Assembly (NCBI RefSeq): GCF_000189275.1
Contig: NZ_AEVT01000117.1
Location: 62,001-126,000, forward strand
Direction: 5' to 3'
Length of the DNA stretch: 64,000 nt
Source of the DNA: Vibrio sinaloensis DSM 21326
GTDB taxonomy: Bacteria > Pseudomonadota > Gammaproteobacteria > Enterobacterales > Vibrionaceae
The notes beneath the pieces were generated by a model, which did not search any database, had not been told where the DNA came from, and worked only from the letters and a program-made list of their open reading frames with translations. Of the stretch, positions 53,028-61,626 are shown piece by piece (within the stretch, counting starts at the first letter, position 1; every line of letters starts with the position of its first letter). Both the position numbers and the translations under genes were made by a program.

Positions 53028-53978
53028 AGTGTGAATGCCAACCTTTGCCAACTCGCGCTTGGCAAGTTGAGCTGAGATAGGAATATAGCCGTCTTTTTCA
53101 ACCAGGGCTTGACCTTGCGCAGAATAGATAAAACGAATGAACTCGCGCTCAATCGGTGATAGCGGCTTGGATGGGTGCTTATTCACGTAGACATAGAGAT
53201 AGCGTGATAGTGGGTACTTACCTGATAAGATATTCTCTTGGCTCGGCTGGACATAGTCTTGACCATATTCAGCAATGGGTAGCAACTTAACTCCCGACAC
53301 TTTATAACCAACACCAGAATAACCTATGGTGTTGATCGCAGAAGCCACCGACTGCACAACGGATGCAGACCCTGGCTGCTCATTGACACTGTTTTTGAAA
53401 TCCCCACCACACAAGGCATTGTTCTTGAAATAGCCATAAGTCCCCGAAACAGAGTTACGACCAAACAATTGAATACTTCGCTTTGCCCATTGGTAATCCA
53501 GCCCCAGTTCAGACCAAGTTTCGATAGGGTCTAAGCCCCCACAACGTAATGTGGCAGAGAAGATACTGTCTAGCTGAGTGAAATTAAGGCCTTTTACTGG
53601 ATTGTCACGATGTACGAAAATGCCAATCGCATCAATCGCCACGCGCAGCTCTGTCGGTTTGTAACCATGCTCACGCTCAAACGCTTCTATCTCTCGATTG
53701 CGCATTGGTCGGCTCATTGGGCCGAACTGCGCCGTACGCTCAGTCAGTGCGGGAGGGGCGGTAGAAGAGCCTGAGGCTTGAACTTGGCCGGTCACGCTTG
53801 GGTAAAGCTGTTTAAACTCCTCTACCCACAAGGTTGTCATTCCGGCTAAGGTGTCTGAACCAACACTGGTTAGCGTACCCGTAATGCCCCCTACCTTATT
53901 GTAGTCAGCAAGTGTCGTCGCCCATGTTGATAGGCTCAGCAAAGAAGAGGTAAAAAGCGCAGTGAGTGCTAACTTCAT
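53019..53978 (-). CDS. pstS: Phosphate-binding protein, PstS family
   Basis: A periplasmic phosphate receptor for the Pst importer. The signal peptide is at residues 1-20 (ending STWA). The phosphate-binding patterns are visible: TSVGSDTLAGMTTLWVEEF (about 37-55), QASGSSTAPPALTERTAQFG (about 67-86) and RNSVSGTYGYF (about 174-184). The 319 residues fit the group. Its ATG overlaps the phoR stop by one base, so the receptor is translated with the sensor kinase and not with the permeases. Another PstS may exist elsewhere in the genome. Confidence 0.9.
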   Translation of the reverse strand: MKLALTALFTSSLLSLSTWATTLADYNKVGGITGTLTSVGSDTLAGMTTLWVEEFKQLYPSVTGQVQASGSSTAPPALTERTAQFGPMSRPMRNREIEAFEREHGYKPTELRVAIDAIGIFVHRDNPVKGLNFTQLDSIFSATLRCGGLDPIETWSELGLDYQWAKRSIQLFGRNSVSGTYGYFKNNALCGGDFKNSVNEQPGSASVVQSVASAINTIGYSGVGYKVSGVKLLPIAEYGQDYVQPSQENILSGKYPLSRYLYVYVNKHPSKPLSPIEREFIRFIYSAQGQALVEKDGYIPISAQLAKRELAKVGIHTDD

Positions 53979-55276
53979 CAGTTTACTACCAAACGCGGTG
54001 GTAATATGAATGAGAATTTACTCCCGACGCCAACTTCACTTTGAATTTCCAAGTGGGCGTCATGGTGGCTCAGCGCATGTTTCACAATCGCTAAACCTAG
54101 CCCGCTCCCCCCCGTATCACGGGAACGCGCTTTATCAACGCGATAAAATCGTTCCGTTAGCCGGTGTAAATGCTGTGGTTCTATACCGTCTCCCTTATCT
54201 TCCACCTCAAGGCTGGCACCTTGAGCCGTCTGATACCAACGAACATAAATCTCGGCACCTGGTGGCGTATATTTTACGGCGTTATACACCAAGTTAGAGA
54301 TCGCACTACGCATCTGATCTTCATCGGCAAACACTCGCAAGCTTGAATCAACATCAAAGTGCAGCTTGTGGCCATCATCGCCACTCAAACTGGCCGCCTC
54401 TTTTTCCAGAACTTCTAGCATCGCGGGAACATTAACCACTTCATCCAATTCGTGCATTGGAGCCGCTTCAATCTTAGATAATGTCAGCAACTGATTAACC
54501 AAACTGTTCATTCGGTTAAGTTGCTCTGTCATCACCCCATGCGCTTTGGTCCACATAGGGCCGACCACCATATCGGGGTCTTCAGTCATCTCAAGATACC
54601 CCTGCAGCACCGTCATTGGCGTTCTAAGCTCATGGGAAACGTTGGCAAAGAAATTACGACGCATACCTTCCAACTGCTTAAGCTGAGTCACATCACGCAC
54701 AACCATCAAGTGTTCGCCTTCAGTGTACGGCACAATACGCAGTTCTAACATGCGCTCAACATTGAGTGGCGAGCGCATTTCTAGTGGCTCAGAGAAGTCT
54801 TGTTTATTGAGGTATTTAATAAAATCCGGCGTGCGAATCAGGTTGGAAATAGGTTGACCAGAATCATCAGGCCACTTAAAACCTAACAGATGCTGGGCAA
54901 GGCGGTTACACCAGACAATATTGCCTTCACCGCGAAACACCACCACCGCATCGGGTAAGGATTCCGCACCGTTACGGAAACGGCGGATGAGGTTGGTTAA
55001 CTCTTTGCGCTTTTTACGTTGACGTTGTTGCAAGCGGTAGATGCCGTTAAACAGGGATTCCCAGTTACCAGTACCGGATGGCGGAGTTAAGCGCTTTTCA
55101 TCCCATAACCATGCCGACAAACGCATTTGATTGTGCAGATGCCATACAAGCTGCAAAACCGTGGCTGCCAATAACAACCACGGCATGTAACCGAAAATCC
55201 ACCCGACAATCACCCAAGGGGTGTAAAAAAAAGCCAGCTCCCAGGCTAGCTTTTTCCAAGTTAACCGCTCTACCAC
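53978..55276 (-). CDS. phoR: Phosphate sensor histidine kinase PhoR
   Basis: A membrane kinase that phosphorylates PhoB when phosphate is low. Two N-terminal membrane helices (about 7-45) come first with almost no periplasmic loop, then a PAS domain (about 95-200: GAESLPDAVVVFRGEGNIVW). The HisKA domain has FFANVSHELRTPMTVL (phosphorylated His near 213), and HATPase_c follows with NLVYNAVKYTPPG and DTGGSGLGLAIVKHAL. The 432 residues match E. coli PhoR (431). It lies 31 bases after phoB. Confidence 0.96.
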   Translation of the reverse strand: MVERLTWKKLAWELAFFYTPWVIVGWIFGYMPWLLLAATVLQLVWHLHNQMRLSAWLWDEKRLTPPSGTGNWESLFNGIYRLQQRQRKKRKELTNLIRRFRNGAESLPDAVVVFRGEGNIVWCNRLAQHLLGFKWPDDSGQPISNLIRTPDFIKYLNKQDFSEPLEMRSPLNVERMLELRIVPYTEGEHLMVVRDVTQLKQLEGMRRNFFANVSHELRTPMTVLQGYLEMTEDPDMVVGPMWTKAHGVMTEQLNRMNSLVNQLLTLSKIEAAPMHELDEVVNVPAMLEVLEKEAASLSGDDGHKLHFDVDSSLRVFADEDQMRSAISNLVYNAVKYTPPGAEIYVRWYQTAQGASLEVEDKGDGIEPQHLHRLTERFYRVDKARSRDTGGSGLGLAIVKHALSHHDAHLEIQSEVGVGSKFSFILPPRLVVN

Positions 55277-55307
55277 CTAATACTCCGTATTATTTTACGT
55301 CTCTCAA

Positions 55308-55997
55308 TTATGCTTTGGTTGAGAAACGGTAGCCTGCGCCACGCACCGTTTGAATAAGTTTGTCGTGTCCAGCCGCTTCCAGTGCTTTACGTAAGCGACG
55401 AATGTGCACATCGACCGTGCGGTCTTCAACGTAAACATTGGTGCCCCACACGTTATTCAGTAGTTGCTCACGACTGTATACGCGCTCTTGGTGCGTCATA
55501 AAGAAGTGCAGCATCTTAAACTCAGTCGGTCCCATATCCAACGCTTCATCATTTGCTGTCACGCGATGCGATACAGGGTCCAGTTTCAAGCCTTGCACAT
55601 CAATTACATCTTCTAGCGCAGTTGGTGTTACACGGCGAATGACCGCTTTCAAGCGTGCTACCAACTCTTTTGGCGAGAAGGGTTTGGTAATGTAGTCGTC
55701 AGCACCGACTTCAAGGCCGCGCACTTTATCTTCTTCCTCGCCACGAGCCGTCAGCATCACAACCGGAATATTGCGAGTCAGCTCTTCACGCTTCATATGC
55801 TTGATAAAGTTGATACCACTGCCACCAGGTAGCATCCAATCTAGTAACACTAGATCTGGGAAGGGTTCAGCCAGTTTAGTTACCGCGCTGTCGTAGTCTT
55901 CTGCTTCCACCGCTTGATAACCTTTCTGTTCAAGTACAAAGCAGAGCATTTCGCGAATTGGCGCTTCGTCTTCAACAACCAGAATCCTTCTAGACAT
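55308..55997 (-). CDS. phoB: Phosphate response regulator PhoB
   Basis: An OmpR-family regulator that binds Pho boxes. The receiver domain (1-125) has the acidic residues of VVEDEAPIRE and the phosphorylated Asp in DLVLLDWMLPGG (about 53). A winged helix DNA-binding domain covers about 130-229 (GPTEFKMLHFFMTHQERVYSREQLL-type text, RTVDVHIRRLRKAL, RGAGYRFS). The 229 residues equal E. coli PhoB. A Pho box lies upstream, so autoregulation is expected. Confidence 0.97.
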   Translation of the reverse strand: MSRRILVVEDEAPIREMLCFVLEQKGYQAVEAEDYDSAVTKLAEPFPDLVLLDWMLPGGSGINFIKHMKREELTRNIPVVMLTARGEEEDKVRGLEVGADDYITKPFSPKELVARLKAVIRRVTPTALEDVIDVQGLKLDPVSHRVTANDEALDMGPTEFKMLHFFMTHQERVYSREQLLNNVWGTNVYVEDRTVDVHIRRLRKALEAAGHDKLIQTVRGAGYRFSTKA

Positions 55998-56075
55998 AAT
56001 TGAATAACCTTATGTTAGTTAAGTTTTTAGGGAGAATTGTACCCTTTGCAACGCTAAGCATTATCACTAGCAATT

Positions 56076-56093
56076 ATGACACTTTTGTGACCT
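56076..56093 (-). promoter_or_regulatory. Pho box upstream of phoB
   Basis: On the minus strand AGGTCAC-AAAA-GTGTCAT shows the 7-4-7 layout with 10 of 14 consensus bases. A GATAAT -10-like hexamer follows after 10 bases (56060-56065). It is divergent from rdgC. Confidence 0.7.
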
Positions 56094-56205
56094 TTGAAAA
56101 CAAATTTTCATATAACTTTCATCCCACTATTGCGCGTTTGCAGTAAGACAAAAGGGACAAAAGTCTTTATCATTGGCGCCTTAACTTCAGGTATAGAGAA
56201 AGAGT

Positions 56206-57120
56206 ATGTGGTTTAAAAACTGTCTGGTATATCGTTTTAACCGTGATATCGAGTTCAATGCAGATCAGCTAGAAAAACAATTGGCTGAGTTTCGTTTTAC
56301 CCCGTGTGGTAGCCAAGATAAGCAGAAATTTGGCTGGGTAACGGCAATGGGTAAACACGGCGATATGATGACGCATGTATCTGAAAACCGTATCCTTATT
56401 TGTGCAAAGAAAGAAGAGAAAATGTTACCCGCTTCGGTTATCAAAGACTCTTTGAACGCCAAAGTTGAAGCGATGGAAGCGCAGGAAGGCCGTCCTCTGA
56501 AAAAGAAAGAGAAAGACAACCTTAAAGACGACATCGTGATGGACTTACTGCCTCGTGCCTTTAGCCGTAGCAGCCATACCTACGTACTGATCCTGCCAAA
56601 AGAAGGATTCATTTTGGTTGATGCGAGCAGCTTCAAAAAAGCGGAAGATGTTTTAGCACTACTACGTAAGACGATGGGCAGCCTGCCTGTGGTTCCTGCT
56701 ATCCCAGAAAAAGCAGTCGAAACAACCCTTACTGAATGGGTGAAAACGGGTGAGACGCCGGTTGGCATTCAAATGCTTGACGAAGCTGAGCTTAAATCAG
56801 TGCTAGAAGAAGGCGGTGTGATTCGCTGTAAGAAGCAAGAGCTGACCGCTGACGAGATCCGCAGCCATATTGATGCTGATAAAGTTGTGACTAAACTGGC
56901 ATTATGGTGGCAAGAGCGTATCGAGTTCATCTTAGCCGAAGACGGCAGTATCAAGCGACTCAAGTTTTCTGATGAACTTAAAGACCAGAACGACGATATC
57001 CCACGTGAAGACCAAGCAGCGCGCTTTGACGCGGATTTCTCTTTGTTGTGTGGTGAGCTAAGCGCATTCTTACCTAATCTATACGAATGCCTAGGTGGCT
57101 TACCTCACCCTAACGCTTAA
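56206..57120 (+). CDS. rdgC: Recombination-associated protein RdgC
   Basis: A ring-forming DNA-binding protein that, in E. coli, limits RecA activity. The 304 residues start MWFKNCLVYRFNRD and continue with FGWVTAMGKHGDMM, ENRILICAKKEEKMLPASVI and LPRAFSRSSHTYVLILPKEG, close to the E. coli protein in length (303) and text. It appears monocistronic, with a strong terminator right after. It is divergent from phoB across 208 bases. Confidence 0.95.
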   Translation: MWFKNCLVYRFNRDIEFNADQLEKQLAEFRFTPCGSQDKQKFGWVTAMGKHGDMMTHVSENRILICAKKEEKMLPASVIKDSLNAKVEAMEAQEGRPLKKKEKDNLKDDIVMDLLPRAFSRSSHTYVLILPKEGFILVDASSFKKAEDVLALLRKTMGSLPVVPAIPEKAVETTLTEWVKTGETPVGIQMLDEAELKSVLEEGGVIRCKKQELTADEIRSHIDADKVVTKLALWWQERIEFILAEDGSIKRLKFSDELKDQNDDIPREDQAARFDADFSLLCGELSAFLPNLYECLGGLPHPNA

Positions 57121-57127
57121 TCTCTTT

Positions 57128-57155
57128 GGTGCTCGGACTGTCCGAGCACCTTTTT
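57128..57155 (+). terminator. Intrinsic terminator of rdgC
   Basis: A ten-base stem GGTGCTCGGA with TCCGAGCACC around CTG, followed directly by TTTTT. Confidence 0.93.
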
Positions 57156-57224
57156 CAATTCCCTCACCTTAGTTATGGACTTTTTCCTAGTCACAAGTCA
57201 CATTTTGGCGTAAAATTTGCGCCC

Positions 57225-57247
57225 CCGATCCCACGAGGTGGAATCGG
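57225..57247 (+). promoter_or_regulatory. Leader stem-loop before trhP
   Basis: CCGATCCCAC and GTGGAATCGG pair with one mismatch around GAG, 32 bases before the trhP ATG. No T-run follows, so it is not an obvious terminator. Its role is unknown. Confidence 0.4.
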
Positions 57248-57279
57248 CCTGACTTGAGATCAGATTAAGAGAATTACAC

Positions 57280-58677
57280 ATGACTGAGAAAGCATTCGTA
57301 CCAGAGCTACTGTCACCTGCAGGTAGCCTTAAAAACATGCGTTACGCATTTGCCTACGGCGCAGACGCGGTATACGCAGGCCAACCTCGTTACAGCCTTC
57401 GCGTACGTAACAACGAGTTCAACCACGAAAACCTAAAAATCGGTATCGATGAAGCCCATGCCCTTGGCAAAAAGCTTTACGTGGTTTGTAACATCCAACC
57501 GCACAACTCTAAGCTAAAAACCTTCATCCGCGATCTTAAACCTGTGGTTGAAATGGGCCCAGACGCACTGATCATGTCTGACCCAGGTCTAATCATGATG
57601 GTTCGCGAAGCCTTCCCTGAAATGCCAATTCACCTGTCTGTACAGGCGAACGCAGTTAACTGGGCAACCGTGAAGTTCTGGGCAGCAAACGGTGTTGAGC
57701 GTGTGATTGTTTCTCGTGAGCTTTCTCTGGAAGAGATCGAAGAAATTCGCGAGCACTGTCCTGAGACCGAACTCGAAGTGTTCGTGCACGGTGCTCTATG
57801 TATGGCTTACTCTGGTCGTTGCCTACTGTCTGGCTACATCAACAAACGTGACCCTAACCAAGGTACATGTACCAATGCATGTCGTTGGGAATACAAGGTT
57901 GAAGAAGGCAAAGAAAACGACACTGGCGACATCGTTGAGAAGTTCGACCCAGCACAAGCGCAAGCAGTTGAAGTTCAAGACGAGCGTCCTGAAACGACAA
58001 TCGGTCGTGGTAAGCCAACTGATGAAGTAGTTCTACTCTCTGAAGCACACCGCCCAGAAGAGAAGATGGCGGCGTATGAAGATGAGCACGGCACTTACAT
58101 CATGAACTCAAAAGACTTGCGTGCAATCCAACACGTTGAGCGCCTGACGAAGATGGGGGTTCACTCACTCAAGATTGAAGGCCGTACTAAGTCTTTCTAC
58201 TACTGTGCTCGTACCGCTCAGGTCTACCGTAAAGCGATTGATGATGCGGTTGCAGGTAAACCATTCGATGAGAGCCTAATGACCACGCTAGAAAGCCTAG
58301 CTCACCGTGGCTACACAGAAGGTTTCCTACGTCGTCACACGCACGATGCTTATCAAAACTACGATTACGGTTACTCCGTTTCTGACGCTCAACAGTTTGT
58401 TGGTGAATTCACGGGCAAACGTCGTGGTGATCTGGCTGAAGTTGAAGTGAAAAACAAATTCGTTGTCGGTGACAGCCTTGAGCTTATGACGCCAAAAGGC
58501 AACGTTATCTTCACCCTTGAAGCAATGGAAAACCGTAAGTCACAGCAAATCGAGGACGCAAAAGGAAACGGCCACTTCGTATTCATTCCAGTTCCAGAAG
58601 ATATGGATCTAGAATACGGCCTATTAATGCGTAACCTAAACTCAGGTCAGGATACTCGTAACCCGACAGGTAAATAA
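57280..58677 (+). CDS. trhP: tRNA hydroxylation protein TrhP (YegQ, U32 family)
   Basis: A member of the U32 'peptidase' family; in E. coli TrhP is needed for 5-hydroxyuridine at position 34 of certain tRNAs. It starts ELLSPAGSLKNMRYAFAYGADAVYAG (text longer in the gene), with VCNIQPHN, IHLSVQANAVNW, VIVSRELSLEEI and the U32 signature ELEVFVHGALCMAYSGRC (about 166-183). The Cys residues of this signature and of GTCTNACRWEY may bind iron-sulfur. An acidic insertion occurs at about 205-260. The 465 residues match YegQ (453). It is followed after 3 bases by a ferredoxin gene. Confidence 0.92.
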   Translation: MTEKAFVPELLSPAGSLKNMRYAFAYGADAVYAGQPRYSLRVRNNEFNHENLKIGIDEAHALGKKLYVVCNIQPHNSKLKTFIRDLKPVVEMGPDALIMSDPGLIMMVREAFPEMPIHLSVQANAVNWATVKFWAANGVERVIVSRELSLEEIEEIREHCPETELEVFVHGALCMAYSGRCLLSGYINKRDPNQGTCTNACRWEYKVEEGKENDTGDIVEKFDPAQAQAVEVQDERPETTIGRGKPTDEVVLLSEAHRPEEKMAAYEDEHGTYIMNSKDLRAIQHVERLTKMGVHSLKIEGRTKSFYYCARTAQVYRKAIDDAVAGKPFDESLMTTLESLAHRGYTEGFLRRHTHDAYQNYDYGYSVSDAQQFVGEFTGKRRGDLAEVEVKNKFVVGDSLELMTPKGNVIFTLEAMENRKSQQIEDAKGNGHFVFIPVPEDMDLEYGLLMRNLNSGQDTRNPTGK

Positions 58678-58680
58678 GCC

Positions 58681-58935
58681 ATGGCGTTACTGATCACCGA
58701 TAAGTGCATTAACTGCGATATGTGTGACCCTGAGTGCCCAAATGGCGCGATTACCATGGGTGACACTATCTTTGAGATCGATCCCGATCTCTGCACTGAG
58801 TGTAAAGGTCACTACGATAAGCCAACGTGTCAGTCTGTGTGTCCGATTACGAAATGTATCATCACAGATCCAAACCACGTCGAGACTGATGAAGAGCTCC
58901 TCGAAAAGTTCGTCATCATTCAAGGTTTAGCTTAA
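58681..58935 (+). CDS. yfhL: YfhL-type 4Fe-4S ferredoxin
   Basis: An 84-residue ferredoxin with two 4Fe-4S motifs: CINCDMCDPECP (about 9-20) and CTECKGHYDKPTCQSVCP (about 38-55). The second has the eight-residue insertion between Cys residues seen in Allochromatium-type ferredoxins, and an extra Cys and helix follow. It starts 3 bases after trhP and must be cotranscribed, so it may supply electrons or clusters to TrhP. That is inference from linkage. Confidence 0.9.
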   Translation: MALLITDKCINCDMCDPECPNGAITMGDTIFEIDPDLCTECKGHYDKPTCQSVCPITKCIITDPNHVETDEELLEKFVIIQGLA

Positions 58936-58939
58936 TTAG

Positions 58940-58964
58940 AAACGCCGCTCACTGAGCGGCGTTT
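58940..58964. terminator. Shared terminator between yfhL and cydB
   Basis: An 11-base stem AAACGCCGCTC with GAGCGGCGTTT around ACT. It is followed by TTATTT on the plus strand, 5 bases after yfhL and 15 bases before the cydB stop. It could also stop cydAB RNA from the other side. Confidence 0.85.
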
Positions 58965-58978
58965 TTATTTCTGCCCGA

Positions 58979-59971
58979 TTATTTATAACTTAGCTCTGTC
59001 GCCTTTCCCTTAAATATTCGATACACCGCAAAGGTATAAAGTAAGATCATTGGCATAACAACCATCACGCCATAACCCACAATCATCAAGGTTGCTGGCG
59101 AAGACGCCGCGTCTTGAGCTGTCATGATTCCCGGGACCACTTCAGGGAAAAAACTGTACGCCAAGCCCAAGAAACTCAGGGCGAAAATCAGTGTGACACC
59201 AAAGAAAGGCCAACGTACGCCAAGATCATTAACCATAGGAACTTGGCGTAAGTAGCGATCCACTAAGAATATAGTCGCCAACACAACCAAAGGAATAGGG
59301 GCAAGCAATAAGATCTCAGGGAAGCTAAACCAGCGCAAAGCGACTTGTTCACTCACCACTGGATTGACAACACTCACCACTAAAATTCCTATCGCAGCAA
59401 GCCAACCCGCACGTCTCGACCAACGAGCCGATCGGATCTGTAATTCCCCTTCCGTTTTGAGCACCAACCACGCACCGCCGATGTAGACATAGGCCGCTGT
59501 GACACACAATGCGCTTAACCACGCAAATCCCAATGCTTCTGTGCTTTGTTCAAAGCCCATAATGTAACGACCGACCATATAGCCTTGAGTCAGTGCCGTG
59601 ACTAACGATCCAATACGGAAACACCAATCCCAACGCGGTTTGTGGTCGGCGTTCGCTTTAGCACGAAAGTCGAAAGCAACACCGCGCATGATTAACGCAA
59701 TCAGCATAATCGCAGTGGGTAGATAGAGCTCAGTGAGAATCACACTGTGCGCGGTTGGAAAAGCAATCAGCAAAATACCAACCGCAAGGACCAACCAAGT
59801 TTCATTGGCATCCCAAAATGGTCCGATCGAGGCAATCATTCTATCGCGCTGGGCTTCACTGTCGCTTGGCAGCAGAATCCCCACGCCCAAATCATAACCA
59901 TCGAGCACAGCGTACATAAAGACCGAGAAGCCAAGCAGCAGCAGATAAATTTCAGGTAGGTGGTCTAACAT
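58979..59971 (-). CDS. cydB: Cytochrome bd-type quinol oxidase subunit II (CioB-like)
   Basis: The second subunit of a bd-family quinol oxidase. The 330 residues have about eight helices and family text: LDGYDLGVGILLP, GPFWDANETWLVLAVGILLIAFP, RGVAFDFRAKA. The form with FDFRAKA and a small size is typical of the CIO (cyanide-insensitive) branch. It overlaps cydA by 7 bases. No cydX-like small gene follows before the terminator. Confidence 0.9.
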   Translation of the reverse strand: MLDHLPEIYLLLLGFSVFMYAVLDGYDLGVGILLPSDSEAQRDRMIASIGPFWDANETWLVLAVGILLIAFPTAHSVILTELYLPTAIMLIALIMRGVAFDFRAKANADHKPRWDWCFRIGSLVTALTQGYMVGRYIMGFEQSTEALGFAWLSALCVTAAYVYIGGAWLVLKTEGELQIRSARWSRRAGWLAAIGILVVSVVNPVVSEQVALRWFSFPEILLLAPIPLVVLATIFLVDRYLRQVPMVNDLGVRWPFFGVTLIFALSFLGLAYSFFPEVVPGIMTAQDAASSPATLMIVGYGVMVVMPMILLYTFAVYRIFKGKATELSYK

Positions 59972-61305
59972 GAAGACGCCTCTTGTTGGGTTAAAGAAAC
60001 TTGATGGGCAGTCACGTCTTTACGTGCTAAATAAAACAGAGTGTGGATATAAGCCACCAGCAAAGCGGCATAGATAGCTAAATACATCAACAAGGAAATC
60101 ATCACACTACTGCTCGCAACCGTTGTGACCGCCTCTGAGGTACGTAATACCCCACTCACAAGCCAAGGCTGGCGACCAATTTCCGTCACATACCAACCAG
60201 CTAATGTCGCAGCCCAACCAGAGAAAGTCATCGCCAACACAATATAGAGGTAAGGTTTAGGCAACGCTTTTTTGCGCGCCACCTTCACGGCGCCATACCA
60301 GCTGACCAATAACATCAATACACCCACACCGACCATGATTCTAAAGCCAAAAAACAGCGGTTTTACTGGTGGGTGATCAGGCGCGAATTCGTTTAAACCT
60401 TGAATTTCTCCCTCTAGATCATGGGTCAGGATTAAGCTTGCTAACTTAGGAATTCCGATGGCTAAATCATTACTGCGAGTCTCTTCGTTCGGCATCGCAA
60501 ACAATAATAAGGGCGCACCTTGCTCGGTTTCCCACACACCTTCCATTGCCGCAATCTTAGCGGGCTGATGTTCTAGTGTGTTCAAGCCATGCAAGTCACC
60601 AACTAAAATCTGCAGCGGAATAAACCCTGCCGCGGCAAGCAGCGATACTTTTAAGCCTAACTTGGCCGCGCGATGATTCGGCTGCTTGATCACTTGATAA
60701 GCCGAAATACCGGCAATTAGGAAACTTGCTGTTAACGCAGAGGCCAGCAAAGTATGGGCAAAGCGGTAAGGCAACGAAGGATTGAGGATCACTTCTTTCC
60801 AACTGGTGACATGCACAATGCCATCAATCACTTCATAACCACTTGGCGTGTGCATCCAACTATTGAGCACCAATATCCAAAATGCCGACATGCTGGTTCC
60901 AATCGCAACCAGCACAGTCGCTAGAGTATGAAACCAATCTGGCACTCGGCCACGACCAAACAACATTACCCCAAGGAAAGTCGCCTCCATAAAGAAAGCC
61001 GTCATCACTTCATAGCCAAGCAATGGCCCTGCAACATTGCCAACTCTTTCCATAAATCCGGGCCAGTTAGTACCGAACTGGAAACTCATGGTGATACCAG
61101 ATACCACACCAAGCGCGAAAGTCAGGGCAAATATTTTGACCCAAAAATAGTAAACATCCAGCCATACTGGAGCCTGAGTACGCTTGTAACGCCACTTAAA
61201 GAACACCAACATCCAGGCTAAAGCAATAGTGATGGTGGGAAAAAGAATATGAAAACTGATATTTGCTGCGAATTGGATTCGAGACAGCATGAGGGTATCG
61301 AACAT
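59965..61305 (-). CDS. cydA: Cytochrome bd-type quinol oxidase subunit I (CioA-like)
   Basis: The heme-bearing subunit that oxidises quinol and reduces oxygen to water. LSRIQFAANISFHILFPTIT carries the heme-ligand His near residue 19, GRGRVPDWFHT is conserved, and GRQPWLVSGVLRT is the GRQPW motif. The quinol loop begins GDLHGLNTLEHQPAKIAAMEG, with the Lys and Glu of the site, but is short. Total length is 446 residues against 522 in E. coli CydA, which places it in the short-loop CIO-like group. An FNR-like box lies about 120 bases upstream. The ATG follows AGGAACC. Confidence 0.92.
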   Translation of the reverse strand: MFDTLMLSRIQFAANISFHILFPTITIALAWMLVFFKWRYKRTQAPVWLDVYYFWVKIFALTFALGVVSGITMSFQFGTNWPGFMERVGNVAGPLLGYEVMTAFFMEATFLGVMLFGRGRVPDWFHTLATVLVAIGTSMSAFWILVLNSWMHTPSGYEVIDGIVHVTSWKEVILNPSLPYRFAHTLLASALTASFLIAGISAYQVIKQPNHRAAKLGLKVSLLAAAGFIPLQILVGDLHGLNTLEHQPAKIAAMEGVWETEQGAPLLLFAMPNEETRSNDLAIGIPKLASLILTHDLEGEIQGLNEFAPDHPPVKPLFFGFRIMVGVGVLMLLVSWYGAVKVARKKALPKPYLYIVLAMTFSGWAATLAGWYVTEIGRQPWLVSGVLRTSEAVTTVASSSVMISLLMYLAIYAALLVAYIHTLFYLARKDVTAHQVSLTQQEASSC

Positions 61306-61626
61306 CTTGGTTCCTCAAAGACTCGTCGTGCTCTTTCGAGCGCTTAAATGTAATTTAATTACGCAAAAGACCACGATTTGGATTCATTTAAAGAGAAAAA
61401 CCGTCAAACGGCCGATCTCTGACAATGATTTATATCAAGTAGAGGAAGGAAAGGAGTGGACTAAATTATCTCAAAAGCCCGCAAATAGTGGCAAAAAGTG
61501 ACGATAAGAAAGGAAATGTAACCATTAAAAGATAAAAAATGACTTTTCGGCAATACCTGATTCTGGCTTCGCAATATGTGAAATAAAATTACAAAAAACC
61601 AGATAAAAGGTATGGGTATCGCGATG
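61306..61626. other. cydA-mepA intergenic region, no gene seen
   Basis: About 320 AT-rich bases. They contain the FNR-like site at 61425-61438 and should hold the cydA promoter. No convincing mepA terminator or other reading frame was found. Confidence 0.5.
61425..61438 (-). promoter_or_regulatory. FNR/Anr-type box upstream of cydA
   Basis: ATGATTTATATCAA matches TTGAT-N4-ATCAA at 9 of 10 fixed bases. Its centre is about 125 bases before the cydA ATG. Binding and sign of control are inferred. Confidence 0.6.
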
